Part shown: positions 40,676 through 50,317 of the stretch, piece after piece
Layout: the number at the start of each line of letters is the position of its first letter
How positions within the stretch are numbered: position 1 is the first letter of the stretch
Assembly (NCBI GenBank): GCA_965214995.1
Contig: CBDCCT010000002.1
Coordinates: forward strand, 5,332,001-5,396,000
DNA: 64,000 nucleotides
Direction of reading: 5' to 3'
Source: CBDCCT01 sp965214995
GTDB taxonomy: Bacteria > Deinococcota > Deinococci > Deinococcales > Trueperaceae
Made by a program: the position numbers and the translations under genes
Notes under the pieces: model-generated
Databases searched by the model: none
The model's input: only the letters and a program-made list of their open reading frames with translations
What the model was told of the DNA's origin: nothing

Positions 40676-43462
40676 TCAACTTCTGGATGAGGAAGTGAGG
40701 GGGTAGCTGAACGTGTAGTGACCCGACCCCAGTGTGGTGACGAGAGAAGCGCCCTCTTCTTCAAAAGCTAAGTCGTCCGGGGCGTCATGTTCAACCGAGG
40801 TGACCGCGTCGGCTCGAGGTAGATAAATGGTGGCTGTTGTGTTGGCGGGCACGCGAAGCTCGAGCCTGAACCTGCCCCCCTCGAGCGTCCAAGCTGAGCT
40901 TAAGTTTCCGTACGGGGTCTCGAGGCTCGCTTTGGCGTAGCTCAAGTTATCCCCTGGTTGCGGCTTGATGAGAGCGTGTTTGTAACCCGCTTTACCCACA
41001 TCAAGCCCCGCGACCGTCTGATACATCCAGGCACCAATCGAGCCGTAAGCGTAGTGGTTAAACGAGTTCATCTGCGTGCTCTGAAAGCCGCGCTCCTTGG
41101 TCCACCCGTCCCAGCGCTCCCAGATGGTGGTGCCGCCCTGGGTGACCGAGTAGAGCCAGGAGGGCCAGGTCTGCTGATTCAGGAGCGCGTAAGCAACCTC
41201 TAGCTTGTCACAGTGACTCAAGACATGCGGTAGATAGGGCGCGCCCACGAAGCCCGTCGAGAGGTGCATGTCCCGCCGTTTGATGTCTTCAACCAACTCT
41301 CTTGCGGCAACGGGTCTTAAGCCTTCGGGCAAAAGGTCAAAGTGCAACGCCAGAACATAAGAGGTCTGCGTCGGCCTAAAAAGCTCGGTATTGAAAACGT
41401 CCGAATCAATTTCTCCGTAGTCGACGGCTTGTAAGTTGCCTCTGGAGATGGCGTCCGCCTGATTCATGTCGCGTCTTTCTTTTAGGGCTGCTGCGTCGGC
41501 GCCGGAAAGCGTACCGCCCTCGAGAAAACGATTTTGAAACGCTTTCTTAACCTCTTCGAATAAAGCCTCGTAACGCGCAGCTTCCTCCTTTTTACCGAGA
41601 ACATCGGCAATCTGCGCCATAAGACGGGCGTCGTAAGCTAAAAAAGCCGTGCCGATAAGGTCGCGCGGCGTGTCGGCGTTGATAGAGAGCCAGTCCCCGA
41701 AGCCCATCCACCCTTCGTAACCGGGGGCGCAGCGAATGTGGTCGGGACTCGTTCGCAAAAGAAAATCCATAAACCGGCTCATGACGTCGTAATTTTCTTC
41801 CAAGATGCGCGTGTCGCCGTAACACTGATACACCGTCCAGGGGCAGATGACGGTGGCGTCCGCCCAGGCGGGGCCGCCGTCGGGCAGCGTGATGCTGGCG
41901 TTGGGCACCACGGCGGGCACCGCGCCCGCGTCGTTTTGGGCGTCCCGCACGTCCCTGGCCCATTTGGTCATGAAGCCGGCCACATCCATGTTGAAAGCGG
42001 CCGTGCGGGCGAAGACTTGGATGTCGCCCGTCCAGCCCAAACGCTCGTCACGCTGCGGACAGTCGGTCGGCACGTCGAGAAAGTTGCCCCGTTGTCCCCA
42101 AACGATGTTGCTTTGCAGTCTATTGAGGAGCGGGTCGGAGCATTCAAAGCTGCCTGTTTGCGCCATATCCGAATAGAGCACAACGCCCATTATCGTGTCG
42201 GCCGTGACCTCACCGGGATAGCCGCTCAGCTCGACGTAGCGAAAGCCGTGAAAGGTAAACTTACTCTCCCAAACTTCTTCGCCTTCGCCCTTAAAGGTGT
42301 AGGCGTCCGTCGCCCTCGCTGAGCGTAGATTGGCCGTGTACATATCCCCATTTTCGTCGAGCACTTCGGCAAAGCGCAGCACAACGGTCGTACCGCGCGG
42401 TGCTGAACCCCTAAAACGCACCCGCCCCACCATGTTTTGACCCAAATCTACGATGTCGCGTTTTCTCAACAAATCATGCTTGGCAACCACCGGGGCGCTG
42501 GGTGTGAGTTCCATCACGCGCCGCACCAGCGGGCCGTTGGTCGCCACCAAGGTGAGAGAATGCGGGTAGGTTTCAACGTTAAGCCAGCCCGAGTCGTCAA
42601 ACCCCGGCGCGTCCCAACCCGGCAGCTCGAGCCTCGCGTCATAGGCCTCCCCCATCAGCAGGTCGCTCTCGACGACGGGGCCGAACTGATGTTTCCAACC
42701 CTCGTCGCTCACGACGGTTTGCACGGTGCCGTCTTCAAGGGTGAGCTCGAGCTGCACCAAGAGCCCGGCTTTGTCAAAATACTGTTGCCTGTTGCTGATG
42801 CCCACAAAGCCCACCGCCCAGCCGTCACCCAAAAGCGCCCCCAACGCGTTGTCGCCCTCTTTGACCAAGTCGGTCACGTCGTAAACCTGGTAGCGTAGCC
42901 TCTCGTGGTAGTCGGTCCAGCCTGGAGCGAGCACGTCTTCACTGACCGTTTTGCCGTTGAGCGAGCACTCGTACACGCCGACGGCCGTGGCGTAAAGCCT
43001 CGCCCGCTTGACGGCTTGTGTTACTTCAAAGGACTTTCGCAAAAAGGGGATGGGAACGTTGCTTCTGGGGCCGCCTGTAAGCGCCGCGCCGATCCACCGA
43101 GCTTGCCAATCAGAGGATTCTAAAAGTCCCATTTCAAACCAGGCGTTCTCACTCTCCGCCGTTTCGCCCGCGTCATCCCAGGCGGTGACCCGCCAGTGGA
43201 CCCGCTGGCGCGAGCTTGGCGGCTGACCTCCATAAACGACGTGGATGGACCTGTCGGTCTCCACCTTGCCGCTGTCCCACAGGTCGGCTTGGCCCTCGCT
43301 TAGCAGGTCGGGGGCGGTGGCCGCGAGAACCTGATAGGCCGTTTGCTTGACGCCGCGCCGGTCACAGGCCAGTTTCCAACCCAGGCGTGGCTGGGTCACG
43401 TCGATACCGAGTGGGTTTTTGCGGTATTCGCACAGGGGCTGGGTAACGGACAGGGTTGGCAT
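40676..43462 (-). CDS. GH78 alpha-L-rhamnosidase
   Basis: Large glycosidase of 928 residues from the ATG at 43462, which has AAAGGAG four bases upstream. The domains are in the GH78 order: N-terminal beta-sandwiches (QTAYQVLAATAPDLLSEGQA, YECSLNGKTVSEDVLAPGWTDY), then an (alpha/alpha)6 barrel with the diagnostic VPTDCPQRDERLGWTGDIQ and later TTIWERWDGW and NSFNHYAYGSIGAWMY, and a C-terminal beta domain. There is no signal peptide, so it works in the cytoplasm on imported rhamnosides. It is the last gene of operon 2 behind a family-5 importer. Confidence 0.93.
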   Translation of the reverse strand: MPTLSVTQPLCEYRKNPLGIDVTQPRLGWKLACDRRGVKQTAYQVLAATAPDLLSEGQADLWDSGKVETDRSIHVVYGGQPPSSRQRVHWRVTAWDDAGETAESENAWFEMGLLESSDWQARWIGAALTGGPRSNVPIPFLRKSFEVTQAVKRARLYATAVGVYECSLNGKTVSEDVLAPGWTDYHERLRYQVYDVTDLVKEGDNALGALLGDGWAVGFVGISNRQQYFDKAGLLVQLELTLEDGTVQTVVSDEGWKHQFGPVVESDLLMGEAYDARLELPGWDAPGFDDSGWLNVETYPHSLTLVATNGPLVRRVMELTPSAPVVAKHDLLRKRDIVDLGQNMVGRVRFRGSAPRGTTVVLRFAEVLDENGDMYTANLRSARATDAYTFKGEGEEVWESKFTFHGFRYVELSGYPGEVTADTIMGVVLYSDMAQTGSFECSDPLLNRLQSNIVWGQRGNFLDVPTDCPQRDERLGWTGDIQVFARTAAFNMDVAGFMTKWARDVRDAQNDAGAVPAVVPNASITLPDGGPAWADATVICPWTVYQCYGDTRILEENYDVMSRFMDFLLRTSPDHIRCAPGYEGWMGFGDWLSINADTPRDLIGTAFLAYDARLMAQIADVLGKKEEAARYEALFEEVKKAFQNRFLEGGTLSGADAAALKERRDMNQADAISRGNLQAVDYGEIDSDVFNTELFRPTQTSYVLALHFDLLPEGLRPVAARELVEDIKRRDMHLSTGFVGAPYLPHVLSHCDKLEVAYALLNQQTWPSWLYSVTQGGTTIWERWDGWTKERGFQSTQMNSFNHYAYGSIGAWMYQTVAGLDVGKAGYKHALIKPQPGDNLSYAKASLETPYGNLSSAWTLEGGRFRLELRVPANTTATIYLPRADAVTSVEHDAPDDLAFEEEGASLVTTLGSGHYTFSYPLTSSSRS

Positions 43463-43652
43463 AGTGCTCCTTTGGGGGCTCGAGGCTTTCATGATACGTT
43501 GACTCTCTACGATTTTTCGCTGCCGCAAGGGGTGGCAATCTGACGCTAAACGTGTGCTGGCTTTACACCATCAGCCGAGATAACAGACTTCCGCCAAATT
43601 CCATCGTCTCATCGGCGTGGGTGCTGTGCACGCTTTCAACGCTCGTTTCACC

Positions 43653-44636
43653 TTAGGCAGCCTCCTCGTATAGGAAACATTTAACCGTTCTGCCCTCCAC
43701 CAAAAAATCTTTTGGCACTTGCGTGCGGCACTTGTCCATGACCTGCGGACAGCGCCCCGCGAAACGGCAGCCTTGACGGGTAAACTCGTCGGCCTCGAGT
43801 TCCGCCAAGTTAGACCGCGCCTCCCAGACCTTGTCGGGGTCGGCCTGGGGGATGGAGTCTTTTAGGTTTCGCGTGTAAGGATGTAAAGGCTCGCCCAGCA
43901 CCTCCTCAACCGCGCCCAGCTCCACAATCCAGCCGCGCAGCATGATGGCGATGCGGTCGGCTGAATAGTACGCGGTCGCTAAGTCGTGGGTAATGTAAAT
44001 GATGGTCACGCCGTTGTCCTCTTTGAGTTTGCGGAACATATTGACAATCGACATACGTAGTGAAGCGTCGAGCATGGACACGGGTTCGTCCGCCACGATG
44101 AGAGACGGCTTGGTGATGAGGGCCCTCGCAATGGCGACGCGCTGCGCCTGTCCCCCGGAAAGTTCGTTCGGGTAGCGCCCCTTGATTTCGGCGATGGACA
44201 GACCCACCTCACCCAGAACCCCGTTGATGTAGTCGTCGGTTTGGGCGCGCTTAGCCACTTTGTAATTTGCTACGGTCTCATACAGGTAATGGTCGATGCG
44301 CTTTAGGGGGCTAAAGGCGGCGAAGGGGTCTTGAAAAACGGGCTGCACTTCGCTGTAGAACCAGGCGCGCTTCTCGCGGGTGCTGAGTTCGGCGATGGGG
44401 CGGCCCCTGTAGGTCAGGGTGCCTCGGCTCGAGCTTTCCATCCCCAATATCATTTTCGCTAAGGTCGACTTGCCGCTGCCGCTTTCGCCCGCGACGCTAA
44501 AAATCTCCGGCTTGTCCGCCGCCAGGCTAAAACTCGCGTCGTCCACCGCGTGAAAGGCGCGGCTGGAAAAACCCTGGCGGACGTCAAAAATTTTTGTGAG
44601 CCTCTCGGCTTGTAAGAGGGTTTTAGGCGGCTGCAC
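43653..44636 (-). CDS. ABC importer ATPase (DppF type), operon 2
   Basis: ABC ATPase of 327 residues. Walker A GESGSGKSTLAK, signature LSGGQAQRVAIARAL, Walker B LIVADEPVSMLDAS, C-terminal Cys cluster CRFAGRCPQVMDKC. It overlaps the upstream ATPase by 14 bases. Its stop is followed by a 190-base spacer before the rhamnosidase, with no clear terminator. Confidence 0.9.
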   Translation of the reverse strand: MQPPKTLLQAERLTKIFDVRQGFSSRAFHAVDDASFSLAADKPEIFSVAGESGSGKSTLAKMILGMESSSRGTLTYRGRPIAELSTREKRAWFYSEVQPVFQDPFAAFSPLKRIDHYLYETVANYKVAKRAQTDDYINGVLGEVGLSIAEIKGRYPNELSGGQAQRVAIARALITKPSLIVADEPVSMLDASLRMSIVNMFRKLKEDNGVTIIYITHDLATAYYSADRIAIMLRGWIVELGAVEEVLGEPLHPYTRNLKDSIPQADPDKVWEARSNLAELEADEFTRQGCRFAGRCPQVMDKCRTQVPKDFLVEGRTVKCFLYEEAA

Positions 44637-45750
44637 GATGAGCCTCTTTTTCGATTGAGCCCTCTTTTTTACCTATCTCTTTATCTGTGTCTTCTGTAAG
44701 CAAATGGCAAGCAGCCCTGTGTCCGGGCGCTACCTCGACCAGCCTGGGCTCTACGGTGCTGCATTTGTCCAGCGCCAGCGGACAGCGCGGGTGAAACCGG
44801 CAGCCCTCCGGCGGCCGGTCCAGCGCGGGCGGACGCCCGGGAATGCCCTCTTTGGCGCTGCGCTCGTCAAAACTTGGGAGCGAACGAATCAGGAACTGGG
44901 TATAAGGATGCTGAGCGTTTTTTAGGATGGTTCGGGTGGGGGCTTCTTCAACCAATTTGCCCGCGTACAGCACGCCGATGCGGTCGGCAAGGTTGGCGTG
45001 GACCCCCAAATCGTGCGTGATGAGCACCACCGTGCTGCCCTCTTTTTCCCTAATATCTTTGAGCAGTTGGATAACCCCGCGCTGCACCACCACGTCGAGC
45101 GCCGTGGTGGGTTCGTCGGCAAAAATGAGCTTGGGAAAGAGAATCGTCGCCAGCGCAATTGTGACCCGCTGCCGCATCCCCCCGGAAAGCTGATGCGGGT
45201 ACGCGCGCATGACCTTTTCGGGCAAGCCGAGGTCGCGTAAGTAAGCGCGGGTCAGGCCGAAAGACTCACGTTTGCGGGTCCCTTTATGGGTGGTGATAAA
45301 ATCGTGAAAGGTGTCCTGGATGCGGCGTACCGGGTTGAGCACGTGCATGGAACCCTGCGGAATATACGAGACTTTGCTCCAGCGAATCTTGCGCTTGTCT
45401 TCTTCGGTCATGGCCGCGGCGTCTTGCACCTCACCCCCAAACCGGTAGCTGACCGAGCCGCCCACCACCGTGAGCGGCGGCTGGATATCACCCAGCAAGA
45501 CTTTTAACAGGGTGGATTTACCGCAGCCCGATTCGCCCGCGAGGCCGTAAACTTCGCCCGCTCTGATAGCCAGCGAGATGTCGTCTACTGCTTTGACGGT
45601 GCGCTCAACCCCGTAAGCTTTGGTGATGTAATAGGCTCTAAGGTCGGTGGCGGTGACAATGGCGTCGGCAACGTCCTTTACAGGTTCCTTTTTAGACCCC
45701 CTTATAGAGACAGGTTTAGAGATAGGGTTGACAGAAGCGTCCTTCGCCAC
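44623..45750 (-). CDS. ABC importer ATPase (DppD type), operon 2
   Basis: ABC ATPase of 375 residues. Walker A GESGCGKSTLLK, signature LSGGMRQRVTIALAT, Walker B LIFADEPTTALDVV, Cys cluster CRFHPRCPLALDKC. The hydrophilic N-terminal 30 residues (KPVSIRGSKKEPVKDVADAI) precede the ATPase fold. It starts 2 bases after the DppC stop, so the genes are coupled. Confidence 0.9.
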   Translation of the reverse strand: MAKDASVNPISKPVSIRGSKKEPVKDVADAIVTATDLRAYYITKAYGVERTVKAVDDISLAIRAGEVYGLAGESGCGKSTLLKVLLGDIQPPLTVVGGSVSYRFGGEVQDAAAMTEEDKRKIRWSKVSYIPQGSMHVLNPVRRIQDTFHDFITTHKGTRKRESFGLTRAYLRDLGLPEKVMRAYPHQLSGGMRQRVTIALATILFPKLIFADEPTTALDVVVQRGVIQLLKDIREKEGSTVVLITHDLGVHANLADRIGVLYAGKLVEEAPTRTILKNAQHPYTQFLIRSLPSFDERSAKEGIPGRPPALDRPPEGCRFHPRCPLALDKCSTVEPRLVEVAPGHRAACHLLTEDTDKEIGKKEGSIEKEAHRAAA

Positions 45751-45752
45751 GT

Positions 45753-46613
45753 TTAGCCCTTGACCTGCAACCTGGCTAAGCGCGTGCGCGGGTCGAGATA
45801 GGTGGTCAGGCCGAGCGACACGAGGTAAAACCCGATGACGATAACGATGGAGGCGACCACGGGGGCGATAATCACCCAGACTTTATTGGTGAGGAGCGCC
45901 TGATAGTAGTTGCCCCAGTAAATCATGGTGCCGATGCTCTGGGCGTTCATGTCCGAAAGCCCGAAAATCGCCAGGGTGACCTCCATGCCGATGGCGAACA
46001 AAAAGCCGCTCACGACGTCGGCCAACAAGAAGGGGATGATAAAGGGCAGATGTTCTTGCGAGACAATCTTGAACGTACGCATCCCCGAAAAAACGGCGGT
46101 CTGGGTAAAGTCTCTCTCTTTGAGGCTCAAAATCTGCGAGCGGTAGCGTTTTGAAGGGAACGCCCAGTCGAGCAGGCCCAGCAGGACGCCGAGGCCCACC
46201 AGCGTCATCTGCCCGCGCACCATCGCGGCCACGAGGATGAGGAGCGGCAACCTGGGAATCACGATAAAGCTGTCGACGATGGCGGAAAGGACTCTGTCCC
46301 AGGTTCCCCCCAGATAGCCCGACACGAGCCCCAGAAAAACCCCGATGCCCCGACCGATGAGGACGGCCAGCCCCGCCACCAACAGGCTGTTGCGGACCGC
46401 AAAGGTCAGCATCCAAAAAACGTCTTGCCCCTGAGAGTTCGTGCCCAGAAGGTGTTCCAAAGAAGGCGGCTCGTTGCGCGGCACCACGCGGCGCTTGTCG
46501 GGCGCGTAGGGCGAGAAAAAAGACATGACGAGGAGCGCGGCGACGAGCAGCAAGATGACGGCCCCGTAGCGAAAGGCGGGGCTGTAGCGGAACAAGCCAA
46601 CAAGGGTGGTCAT
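45753..46613 (-). CDS. Family-5 ABC permease (DppC type), operon 2
   Basis: Permease of 286 residues, normal length. LGTNSQGQDVFWMLTFAVRNSLLVAG is the DppC periplasmic-loop motif, and TQTAVFSGMRTFKIVSQEHLPFI the cytoplasmic EAA loop. It ends LTTYLDPRTRLARLQVKG. The 120-base spacer to the upstream permease carries a C/T-rich tract (46687-46720) with possible diverged heptamers. Confidence 0.9.
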   Translation of the reverse strand: MTTLVGLFRYSPAFRYGAVILLLVAALLVMSFFSPYAPDKRRVVPRNEPPSLEHLLGTNSQGQDVFWMLTFAVRNSLLVAGLAVLIGRGIGVFLGLVSGYLGGTWDRVLSAIVDSFIVIPRLPLLILVAAMVRGQMTLVGLGVLLGLLDWAFPSKRYRSQILSLKERDFTQTAVFSGMRTFKIVSQEHLPFIIPFLLADVVSGFLFAIGMEVTLAIFGLSDMNAQSIGTMIYWGNYYQALLTNKVWVIIAPVVASIVIVIGFYLVSLGLTTYLDPRTRLARLQVKG

Positions 46614-46733
46614 AAGGGGTCTCTTTTTGTAAGTACAAAAGCATTCTGAAGGATGCGGAAGGACCGAAGCTTGCAGGAGAGCTTTTTCTCCCTCTTCCCC
46701 CTGCTCCTCTGCTCCCCACCCTTGTTCATAGCT

Positions 46734-47732
46734 TTAGCCATAGCGCACTCGAGGGTCCAGCAGCGGATAACTCAGGTCAACCAGCAACGACGCTGTGGCG
46801 ATGCCGATGATGGACAACAGCGTGATGCCCATAATCACGTTGAAGTCCGCCGAGTTGATGGCGCTTAGGAGCAAAGAGCCCAGGCCGGGGTAGCCAAACA
46901 CCGCCTCGGTAATGAGCGCCCCTTCAAAGATAAGCCCCAGCGACAAGCCTAAGTCGGTCACCTGTGGCAGGAGAGTATTGCGGATAAGATAAAAGAACAA
47001 AATCTTGCGTTTGGGCAGGGCCGCCATCTCGGCAAAGCGCACATAATCGCTCGAGCGCTCCGTCGAGGTGAGCGCCTTGGCGATGATGAAACGAAACGCG
47101 ACCCCGCCGATGATGAGCGACAGGGCGGGCAAAAAGCCGTAATAAAGCAGACTGCTTAAGTAAGACCAACTGAAGCCGGGCACGCCCCTCGAGCCTCCCA
47201 CCAGCGGGAAAAGGGGCAGGTAATAGGTAAACGCCATCAGCATGACAAAGGCCAGGATGTAGTAGGGAATCGGGTAGACGGTAATCAGCATGTTTTCCAT
47301 CGCCCGCGCCCACCATTCGTTGGGGAAAAAGCCCGCCAGCGTTCCCAAAATGAGCCCGAGCACCCAGGCGATGACGATGGAAAGACTCAGCAAGCCCACC
47401 GTCCAGCCGATGCTGTTGCCAATCATGGTCGTGACGGGCGTGGGAAAAGTCGTAAAGGAAGGCCCCAAGTCAAAGGTCAGCACCCGCTGCCAAAAGTTAA
47501 GGTACTGGCTAAACAAACTGCCATCCAGGCCGTACAAATCGAGCAAAGATTCCCGTAGCGCCACCGTCGCCTCGGGCGACATGCTTTGAAACGCCGTGAG
47601 TCGCCCCAAGGCGTTGTCGACGGGGTTGACAGGCGAAAGTCTGGGAATCAAAAAGGTCAGCGTCACCCCCACGAAGATGACCACCAGCCACTGAACGATG
47701 CGCGGCAAGATAAAGGTCCTGAGCAGCTTCAC
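46734..47732 (-). CDS. Family-5 ABC permease (DppB type), operon 2
   Basis: Permease of 332 residues. The N-terminal FILPRIVQWLVVIFVGVTLTF and periplasmic loop RESLLDLYGLDGSLFSQYLNF are DppB-like, the EAA loop reads FAEMAALPKRKILFFYLIRNT, and the C-terminus is LLDPRVRYG. It follows the binding-protein gene after the heptamer hairpin element. Confidence 0.9.
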   Translation of the reverse strand: MKLLRTFILPRIVQWLVVIFVGVTLTFLIPRLSPVNPVDNALGRLTAFQSMSPEATVALRESLLDLYGLDGSLFSQYLNFWQRVLTFDLGPSFTTFPTPVTTMIGNSIGWTVGLLSLSIVIAWVLGLILGTLAGFFPNEWWARAMENMLITVYPIPYYILAFVMLMAFTYYLPLFPLVGGSRGVPGFSWSYLSSLLYYGFLPALSLIIGGVAFRFIIAKALTSTERSSDYVRFAEMAALPKRKILFFYLIRNTLLPQVTDLGLSLGLIFEGALITEAVFGYPGLGSLLLSAINSADFNVIMGITLLSIIGIATASLLVDLSYPLLDPRVRYG

Positions 47733-47833
47733 AGCGCCGTACCTTTGGGAGTGTCTTTATGAAACACTAAACGCTCCTAAACCTGCGACTAGGGGGCAAT
47801 GCGTTGTTAGAAGGTAGTCAGTACACTTTTCAG

Positions 47834-47875
47834 CTACCGACTACCCACTATCCACTACCCGCTATTAACTACTGC
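47834..47875 (-). repeat. Heptamer array and hairpin after the operon 2 binding-protein gene
   Basis: On the plus strand six contiguous heptamers of consensus CTAYCCA run from 47834 to 47875; the last overlaps the stop codon of the binding-protein gene. Upstream sequence on the other side pairs with them: GGTAGTC (47813-47819) with GACTACC (47839-47845), and GGGGCA with TGCCCC. It is the second of three related elements. Confidence 0.75.
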
Positions 47876-49755
47876 CCCGTTGGCTCGAGGCTCTGAAAGG
47901 CAAACTTGCCCCCCTGAAACCAGTACAGCGGCATGTACTCGGGGTTCTCGGAGGTGGGGAAGCCCGTCCAGTAGCGCTCGTCCCAGGTGACGAACTTTTT
48001 AAAGCTGATGGTGGTAATAAAGTACATCTGCTCGGTGAAGTACTTTAAGAACTCGCGGGTGATTTCGATGTTTTCTTCGCTCGAGGGCTCAACACCCGCC
48101 ATCGCGGCGATAAACTCACCGATTTGAGGGTCGTTGATGCGGCTTATGTCGGTGCCGCCCTTGCTACGGTAGTCTTCGCCGACGGGCACGTAGAACGCGG
48201 GGTCCCAGGCGCGCACCTCGGGCCAGGCGTCGCCAGACGCCTGCGCGAAGCTGTACCAGGGGGTGCTGACCTCGAACTGCCCGACGTAGTTGTTCTGGTT
48301 CCAGACGTTGCGCTCGAGCCCCTGTAAATTGACCTCGATGCCGAAGTCGCTCCACATGTCGGCGGCGGCGTTCGCCATGCGGAACGCGTCGTTCTCGTCG
48401 GGCGGCGACTGCAAATCGAGCGTCCAGCGGCTGCCGTCGGGTTTGAGCCAGTTGCCGTTATTGTCCCGGCTAAAGCCGTTGTTGACGAGCAGCGTCTCGG
48501 CCGCCTCGGGGTCGAAGCGCCACCAGCCGGTGCCGAAAACTTCCCGCGGTGTACCGGGCAAGGTGTAACCCTGACTTTCGGCCCAGGCGGCAATCTGCTC
48601 AGGGACCGTGGGGTCGTAAGGGCTATACATCTCGCCGCCGCCCAAGTCGATTTGCAGGTCCACCAAGAAGTCCTCGAGGGGGTCCAAATAAAGCTCGCTC
48701 AGGGTTCCGGTAGGAGGAATCGGCATGGGCGTCACCTTGGCGACGCCGCCGATGTACTCGGTTTGCAACTCGACGATGTCTATCGCCAGCGCCAGCGCCC
48801 AGCGCACGTCTTTGTTGGCGTAGATGGGGTCGCTTTCTAAGTTAAAAACAAACTCGCGGGTGCTGACTTCGTTGGGATAAGCCCAGGGAAAGTCGGTGTA
48901 CCAGGAGCGGGCCGTTTCGGTCGTGTCCAGCGTGGTCTGAAAGGCCTCGTAGTCTGCGTCGAAGTAAACGTCGAGCTCGCCGCGCGACATGGCGATGGCT
49001 TTTTTGGCGCTGTCCCCGTAAAAAATGGTCATGACGTACTCGGGGCCGGGGTTGCCCGTAATGACGCCTGCGGGTGAGTTTTCCCAGTCCTCGCGGCGCT
49101 CGTAAAGCTCCCAGTAGCCCGTGGGGTCGGCCTGGACGGGCACATAAGCACCCAAGACAACGGGCTCGGGGTCGGTCCAGGTGACCAGGTCATCCACCTG
49201 CTCGACGATGTGCTTGGGCATCATATACATGCCGTTCCAGCGGGTTTCAAAAAGGGTGTGAAAGCGCGGGTTGGCTTCTTTCAAGGTGAACTGCACCGTA
49301 TAATCATCGACCTTTTCGACCGACTCCATGTACTGATTTAACTGCGCTTTCCAGCCGCCGCTGCCCACGAGACCCTCAGTGTCGTTGACGGTCTGCACGG
49401 TATACACCAGGTCATCCGCCGTAAACGGGACCCCGTCGCTCCAGGCGAGGGTGTCGCGGAGGTTCACGGTCATGCTGGTAAAGTCGTCGCTATATTCGGG
49501 TGCCGCCGCCGCAACGCCCATGATAAGCTCGCCCGTTTCCTGGTCGCGGTACCAAAGCGTTTCCATCATCAGCGCGTGGCGGTGAGGCGTCTGCGCGCCC
49601 GACCAGACGTTGTAGTTGCCGCTGTCGGGGTAGCGGTATATTTGGTCGGCGACGAACAATTCTTCGCGGGGAACATCGACGGGTAAGCCCGAGGGTTGGG
49701 CAAACACCGTAGCCCCAAGGACCAACACCAGTAACAGCAGTAAACGTTTGCGCAT
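47869..49755 (-). CDS. Family-5 solute-binding protein, operon 2
   Basis: Extracytoplasmic binding protein of 628 residues. Signal peptide 1-20 (LLLLLVLVLGATVFAQ), no lipobox. Family marks: VNLRDTLAWSDGVPFTADDLVY, KDVRWALALAIDIVELQTEY. The DADYEAFQTTLDTTE and Trp/Tyr-rich regions are compatible with a carbohydrate-binding cleft. The rhamnosidase in the same operon suggests a rhamnose-containing oligosaccharide; this is inference. Its promoter lies about 200 bases upstream. Confidence 0.9.
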   Translation of the reverse strand: MRKRLLLLLVLVLGATVFAQPSGLPVDVPREELFVADQIYRYPDSGNYNVWSGAQTPHRHALMMETLWYRDQETGELIMGVAAAAPEYSDDFTSMTVNLRDTLAWSDGVPFTADDLVYTVQTVNDTEGLVGSGGWKAQLNQYMESVEKVDDYTVQFTLKEANPRFHTLFETRWNGMYMMPKHIVEQVDDLVTWTDPEPVVLGAYVPVQADPTGYWELYERREDWENSPAGVITGNPGPEYVMTIFYGDSAKKAIAMSRGELDVYFDADYEAFQTTLDTTETARSWYTDFPWAYPNEVSTREFVFNLESDPIYANKDVRWALALAIDIVELQTEYIGGVAKVTPMPIPPTGTLSELYLDPLEDFLVDLQIDLGGGEMYSPYDPTVPEQIAAWAESQGYTLPGTPREVFGTGWWRFDPEAAETLLVNNGFSRDNNGNWLKPDGSRWTLDLQSPPDENDAFRMANAAADMWSDFGIEVNLQGLERNVWNQNNYVGQFEVSTPWYSFAQASGDAWPEVRAWDPAFYVPVGEDYRSKGGTDISRINDPQIGEFIAAMAGVEPSSEENIEITREFLKYFTEQMYFITTISFKKFVTWDERYWTGFPTSENPEYMPLYWFQGGKFAFQSLEPTGQ

Positions 49756-49947
49756 ACTTCACATCCCTTCGTTGAAACGGTTGAGACGTTGGACAAGTCG
49801 AGAGATAAGTAGAGAACCCGTTTGCGCCACCTCCTTGAATCGAGCCAATTAAGTCACTTCGGGGCAGGTGAAGAAGTTGCAGATACGTCGTTGCAGATAC
49901 ATCGCTACTGTGAACAGCGCTCGGCAGCGTGAATAAGTTTTACTGCT

Positions 49948-49987
49948 TACTTGCGTAAGTATAAACAGAACCTCGAGCCCCTTGCAA
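49948..49987 (-). promoter_or_regulatory. Promoter and candidate operator of operon 2
   Basis: On the minus strand TTGCAA (49987-49982) and TATACT (49963-49958) have an 18-base spacer. A 14-base inverted repeat TACTTGCGTAAGTA (49948-49961) overlaps the -10, which suits a repressor site. The rest of 49756-50098 shows no other feature. Confidence 0.55.
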
Positions 49988-50098
49988 GCCTCTTAAACTC
50001 AGGGCTCCGGGTCTCTCGCGTGGGTGGGGCGGCGTGACGGGCTGGCTCTGGTGGGGCGGCCTTGTCAACCACATTAGGCGCGCGGCTCTCGGACGAAA

Positions 50099-50139
50099 TC
50101 AACATCATGTTGACAGTGGATAATTCACCTATGTAAGCT
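50099..50139 (+). promoter_or_regulatory. Promoter and candidate operator of operon 3
   Basis: TTGACA (50110-50115) and TAAGCT (50134-50139) are separated by 18 bases. A perfect palindrome TCAACATCATGTTGA (50099-50113; 7-base arms) overlaps the -35 box, a common repressor position. The start codon is about 180 bases downstream. Confidence 0.5.
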
Positions 50140-50317
50140 TATGCAATTATAAACATCGCTCTGGGGCTCGAGTCAGGTAAGAGGGTGATAAAGAAAACCG
50201 TCTGTGGTTTCGCAATTCATACCTGTTTGTCGGGGCAGATTAGAGGGAGCGGATGTGATTCGGTTGAAAGGACTTGGGAGCGCTTAACGCGGTTCGAAAA
50301 GTACATCAGGAGGACGA

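Noticed and set aside
47834..47875. Heptamer arrays as coding repeats
   Set aside because: A 7-base unit does not keep a reading frame and the arrays lie after stop codons.
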